A stretch of DNA of 8,355 nt, taken from an uncultured Collinsella sp. GTDB taxonomy: Bacteria > Actinomycetota > Coriobacteriia > Coriobacteriales > Coriobacteriaceae. The position numbers and the translations under genes were made by a program. The notes beneath the pieces are model-generated. The model was given only the letters and a program-made list of their open reading frames with translations, did no database searches and was not told the DNA's origin. Within the stretch, counting starts at the first letter, position 1; each line of letters starts with the position of its first letter. Shown in pieces: positions 5,986 to 8,355 of this stretch. The stretch covers positions 1 to 8,355 of the forward strand of contig URYA01000064.1 in the NCBI GenBank assembly GCA_900551975.1. The letters run 5' to 3'.

Positions 5986-6108
5986 CTAAGTGAGTAGACT
6001 TTTTTGCAATAGCCAAGCACAACCCGCATAACGAAAACTAAAACCGCAGGTAGAGCCCTTGCGCAAAAGCCATGTGCTCGCGATATCGCAAAAAGTCTAC
6101 TCACTTAG
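5986..6108. repeat. Imperfect 123-bp inverted-repeat element (MITE-like or regulatory palindrome)
   Basis: The left arm (5986-6007) and right arm (6088-6108) are inverted copies of the core TAAGTGAGTAGACTTTTT plus GC, differing only by one T (six versus five). Pairing resumes inside the arms: ATA (6009-6011) with TAT (6084-6086), and AGCACA (6016-6021) with TGTGCT (6073-6078). Each half therefore spans about 36 bases around an unpaired interior of about 51 bases. The element is more AT-rich than its surroundings and does not overlap a gene. The outermost bases contain TA on both sides (5987-5988, 6106-6107), which would fit a TA-target insertion such as an IS630-type MITE, but in a palindrome this is not diagnostic. 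It could equally be a pair of binding sites or a long RNA stem-loop. Confidence 0.8.
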
Positions 6109-6190
6109 CTGGCGACTGCACCAAACGGCTGGGCAGAACGCCCATTTCCTGCATTTTCTCGCGTGCTGGCACCCCGCGCCGCCGCTACGC

Positions 6191-6196
6191 CATAAT
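6191..6196 (+). promoter_or_regulatory. Candidate -10 box of the helicase gene
   Basis: CATAAT matches the -10 consensus at five of six bases. It lies 33 bases before the ATG at 6230, placing the transcription start near 6203. The spacing-appropriate upstream sequence (TGGCAC, 6167-6172) is a poor -35, so the promoter is weak or activator-dependent if real. The ribosome-binding site GAGAGAAAG (6214-6222) is also weak. Confidence 0.35.
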
Positions 6197-6229
6197 AGTT
6201 GGCGGACAATCGCGAGAGAAAGCAACCAC

Positions 6230-8355
6230 ATGGCACAGACCACGACAGATGCCGCCGCCAGCAACGTCTCCAGCGCCGGGGCCGCCAGCTCATTCTCGGG
6301 CGGCACGGGAACCGAAGCCGAGTTTGGCTCGCTCGGCGCGCTCTCCCCCACCTGGTGGGAGCCCGAGGATGGCAGTGAGCCCGAACCATGGCTCACGCCC
6401 GATCAAGCCTTCGAACGCTTCTTTGAATGGACGAGCGATCGCGGCATTGAGCTGTGGGATCACCAAGAAAAGGCCCTCATGGACCTGGCAGCCGGCGATC
6501 ACGTCATTTTGGGCACACCGACCGGATCGGGTAAATCGCTCGTCGCGCTGGGTATGCTCTTTATGGGCATGGCGCAGGGCAAGCGCTGCTACTATACGGC
6601 TCCTATCAAGGCTCTGGTCAGCGAGAAGTTCTTCGACCTGGTACAGGTACTCGGCCGCGATAACGTCGGTATGATCACCGGCGACACGCATATCAACACC
6701 AAGGCACCCGTCATCAGCTGCACGGCCGAAATCCTTGCCAACGATGCGCTACGCGAGGGCGAGGACGCCGACGTGGGCTGCGTGGCCATGGACGAGTTCC
6801 ACTACTTTGCCGACCCCGACCGCGGCTGGGCCTGGCAGGTACCGCTGCTCACCCTGCCCCATACGCAGTTTATGCTCATGAGTGCCACGCTCGGCGATGT
6901 CACCGCGATCGCTGCCTCGCTCGAGGAGCACACCGGCGCTACCTGTGACTTGGTCGTCGATGCCCCACGCCCCGTGCCGCTGAGCTACGACTACGTGACG
7001 ACCTCGCTCGAGGGCACCGTCGAGCTCGCAATGCGTCGCGGCGAGGCCCCGCTCTACATCGTGCACTTTAGCCAGGATGCCGCACTTGCAACGGCGCAAT
7101 CCCTCGCCAACTTTGGCATCGCCAGCAAGGAGCAGCGCGAGGCCATTAAGGAAGCTGCCAAGGAAACGAGCTTCTCGACGGCCTTTGGCAAGATTCTCAA
7201 GCGCCTGCTTGGATGCGGCGTCGGCGTGCACCATGCCGGCATGTTGCCGCGCTATCGCCTGCTGGTCGAGCGCTTGGCGCAGCAGGGCCTGCTGCCCGTC
7301 ATCTGCGGCACCGATACGCTCGGCGTCGGCATCAACGTACCCATCCACACCGTGGTGCTCACCGCGCTCACCAAGTTCGATGGCTACAAGATGCGTCGTC
7401 TGCGCGCCCGCGAGTTCCATCAGATTGCCGGTCGCGCCGGCCGTTCGGGCTTCGATACCGAGGGCATGGTCATCGCCGAGGCACCGGAGCACGAGATCGA
7501 GAACGCCAAACTCATGGCCAAGGCGGGCGACGACCCCAAGAAGCTCCGCAAGATTAAAAAGAAGAAGGCCCCCGAGGGCTTTGTCACCTGGAACAAGCAG
7601 ACCTTTGAGCGCCTGATCGAGACGCAGCCCGAGACGCTCAAGCCGCGCCTGCGTATCACGCACTCCATGGTGATTAGCGTGGTCGAGCAGGGCGGCGATG
7701 CCCGAGCCCGCGTACACGACCTCATCGAGACGAGCTTGCAGACCCCCGAGGAAAAGGCCAAGCTCGAGGTTCGCGCCGACGAAATCTTCGCCACGCTCAT
7801 CGACTCCGGCGTCGTCGTGCGCACCGAGGTGCCGCCCGCGCCCGACGCTCCGGCTGACGCCGCGCCGGACATCGACTACGCGCTGACGGTCGACCTGCCC
7901 GAGGACTTTGCGCTCGATCAGCCGCTCTCGCCGTTTTTGCTTGCCGCCCTGGAGCTGCTCGACCCCGAGAGTGAGACCTATACCATGGATCTGATCTCGA
8001 TGGTCGAGGCTACGCTCGAGGACCCCAAGCAGGTGCTGCGTGCACAGGAGCGCGCCGCGCGCGACCGCGCGATGGCCGAAATGAAGGCTGACGGCGTCGA
8101 ATATGAAGAACGCCTGGAGCGCATCCAGGATGTCACCTACGAAAAGCCGCTCGAGGACTTGCTCGATGCCGCCTTCGACAAGTACTGCCAGGAAGTACCT
8201 TGGGCCAACGACTACCAGCTCTCGCCCAAGAGCGTCCTGCGCGACATGCTGGAGAGCGCGAGCGACTTTAAGGGCTATATCCAAAAGCTCGGCATCGCCC
8301 GCTCCGAGGGCATTTTGCTGCGCTACCTGGCAGAGGCTTACCGTTCGCTCGACCG
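6230..8355 (+). CDS. Ski2/HelY-like DExH-box helicase with DUF3516-type C-terminal region, partial
   Basis: The frame is open from the ATG at 6230 to the right edge, 708 residues without a stop. After a low-complexity Ala/Ser/Gly N-terminus (1-40) comes a superfamily 2 helicase core: TPTGSGKS (96-103, motif I), YYTAPIKALVSEKF (Ia), GMITGD (Ib), MDEFHYF (motif II DEFH, 188-191), SAT (218-220, motif III), LYIVHF (IV), VHHAGMLPRYR, CGTDTLGVGINVP (V) and QIAGRAGR (398-405, VI). This is the Ski2-like/Mtr4 layout. A lysine-rich stretch (DPKKLRKIKKKKAPEG) and a long helical, acidic region follow, which I recognise as DUF3516-like from actinobacterial helicases. Such proteins are predicted to unwind RNA with ATP. 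The exact substrate is not established, and RNA turnover or ribosome/tRNA processing are possibilities. The start is chosen because the protein begins MAQTTTDAAAS after a weak GAGAGAAAG. The C-terminus lies outside the window. Confidence 0.9.
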   Translation, partial: MAQTTTDAAASNVSSAGAASSFSGGTGTEAEFGSLGALSPTWWEPEDGSEPEPWLTPDQAFERFFEWTSDRGIELWDHQEKALMDLAAGDHVILGTPTGSGKSLVALGMLFMGMAQGKRCYYTAPIKALVSEKFFDLVQVLGRDNVGMITGDTHINTKAPVISCTAEILANDALREGEDADVGCVAMDEFHYFADPDRGWAWQVPLLTLPHTQFMLMSATLGDVTAIAASLEEHTGATCDLVVDAPRPVPLSYDYVTTSLEGTVELAMRRGEAPLYIVHFSQDAALATAQSLANFGIASKEQREAIKEAAKETSFSTAFGKILKRLLGCGVGVHHAGMLPRYRLLVERLAQQGLLPVICGTDTLGVGINVPIHTVVLTALTKFDGYKMRRLRAREFHQIAGRAGRSGFDTEGMVIAEAPEHEIENAKLMAKAGDDPKKLRKIKKKKAPEGFVTWNKQTFERLIETQPETLKPRLRITHSMVISVVEQGGDARARVHDLIETSLQTPEEKAKLEVRADEIFATLIDSGVVVRTEVPPAPDAPADAAPDIDYALTVDLPEDFALDQPLSPFLLAALELLDPESETYTMDLISMVEATLEDPKQVLRAQERAARDRAMAEMKADGVEYEERLERIQDVTYEKPLEDLLDAAFDKYCQEVPWANDYQLSPKSVLRDMLESASDFKGYIQKLGIARSEGILLRYLAEAYRSLD

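Larger units (their letters stand above)
5921..6229. other. 309-base gap between the trmB-like gene and the helicase
   Basis: I see no convincing gene here. The gap holds a 123-bp inverted-repeat element (5986-6108), a candidate -10 box and the weak ribosome-binding site of the helicase. No clear T-tract terminator for the trmB-like gene was found, and GGTCGT/ACGACC at its left end forms only a bulged, weak hairpin. An open plus-strand frame starting at 6072 runs across the helicase start in another frame; it is arginine/serine/proline-rich and looks like a shadow. Confidence 0.7.

Noticed and set aside
6072..6674. Plus-strand frame of 200 codons crossing the helicase start
   Set aside because: It is Arg/Ser/Pro-rich, begins inside the inverted-repeat element and overlaps the helicase in another frame.
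6749..8284. Long minus-strand open frame (511 codons) opposite the helicase
   Set aside because: It mirrors a gene with complete helicase motifs. In GC-rich DNA the antisense frame often lacks stops, and its product has no recognisable domain.
1..8355. Search for CRISPR arrays, tRNA/rRNA genes, insertion-sequence transposases or phage genes
   Set aside because: No regularly spaced repeats, cloverleaf-like sequences, transposase motifs or phage proteins were seen.

Overview
This is a GC-rich bacterial chromosomal window (about 60% GC by eye). It has tightly packed genes, many C/G-ending codons and alanine-rich proteins. The protein set (a bacterial Elp3 with a C-X3-C-X2-C cluster, a DExH helicase with a DUF3516-like C-terminus, a small XRE regulator paired with a DUF4097 protein) points to Actinomycetota. 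Coriobacteriia, and a Collinsella-like organism, is my best guess, made from memory of gene style and not from a search.

Layout. The left half reads on the minus strand: an XRE-type membrane-anchored regulator (3822-3100), overlapped by a DUF4097/'toastrack' membrane protein (3103-2204), a terminator hairpin (2125-2154), Elp3 (2104-197), and, directly after the Elp3 stop, a small membrane-anchored protein that runs off the left edge (196-1). The right half reads on the plus strand: a Trm9/ALKBH8-like methyltransferase (4090-4962), a terminator (5000-5024), a TrmB-like tRNA methyltransferase (5081-5920), a 309-base gap holding a 123-bp inverted-repeat element (5986-6108), and a DExH-box helicase (6230 to the right edge, incomplete). 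The two halves diverge from the 3823-4089 region, which holds promoter- and operator-like sequences.

How the genes may work together. Three of the seven genes look like tRNA-modification enzymes. In eukaryotes Elp3 makes cm5U at the tRNA wobble position and Trm9 methylates it to the ester mcm5U. Here an Elp3 and a protein with Trm9 hallmarks lie within about 2 kb of each other, divergently arranged, with a TrmB (m7G46) homologue next door. This suggests, as inference only, a bacterial mcm5U-like wobble pathway. Between them sits a two-gene membrane module: a cytoplasmic XRE DNA-binding domain tethered by two membrane helices, translationally coupled to an anchored protein with seven (G/D)(S/N)GD repeats. 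It looks like a one-component envelope-sensing system.

No CRISPR array, tRNA/rRNA gene, transposase or phage gene was seen.
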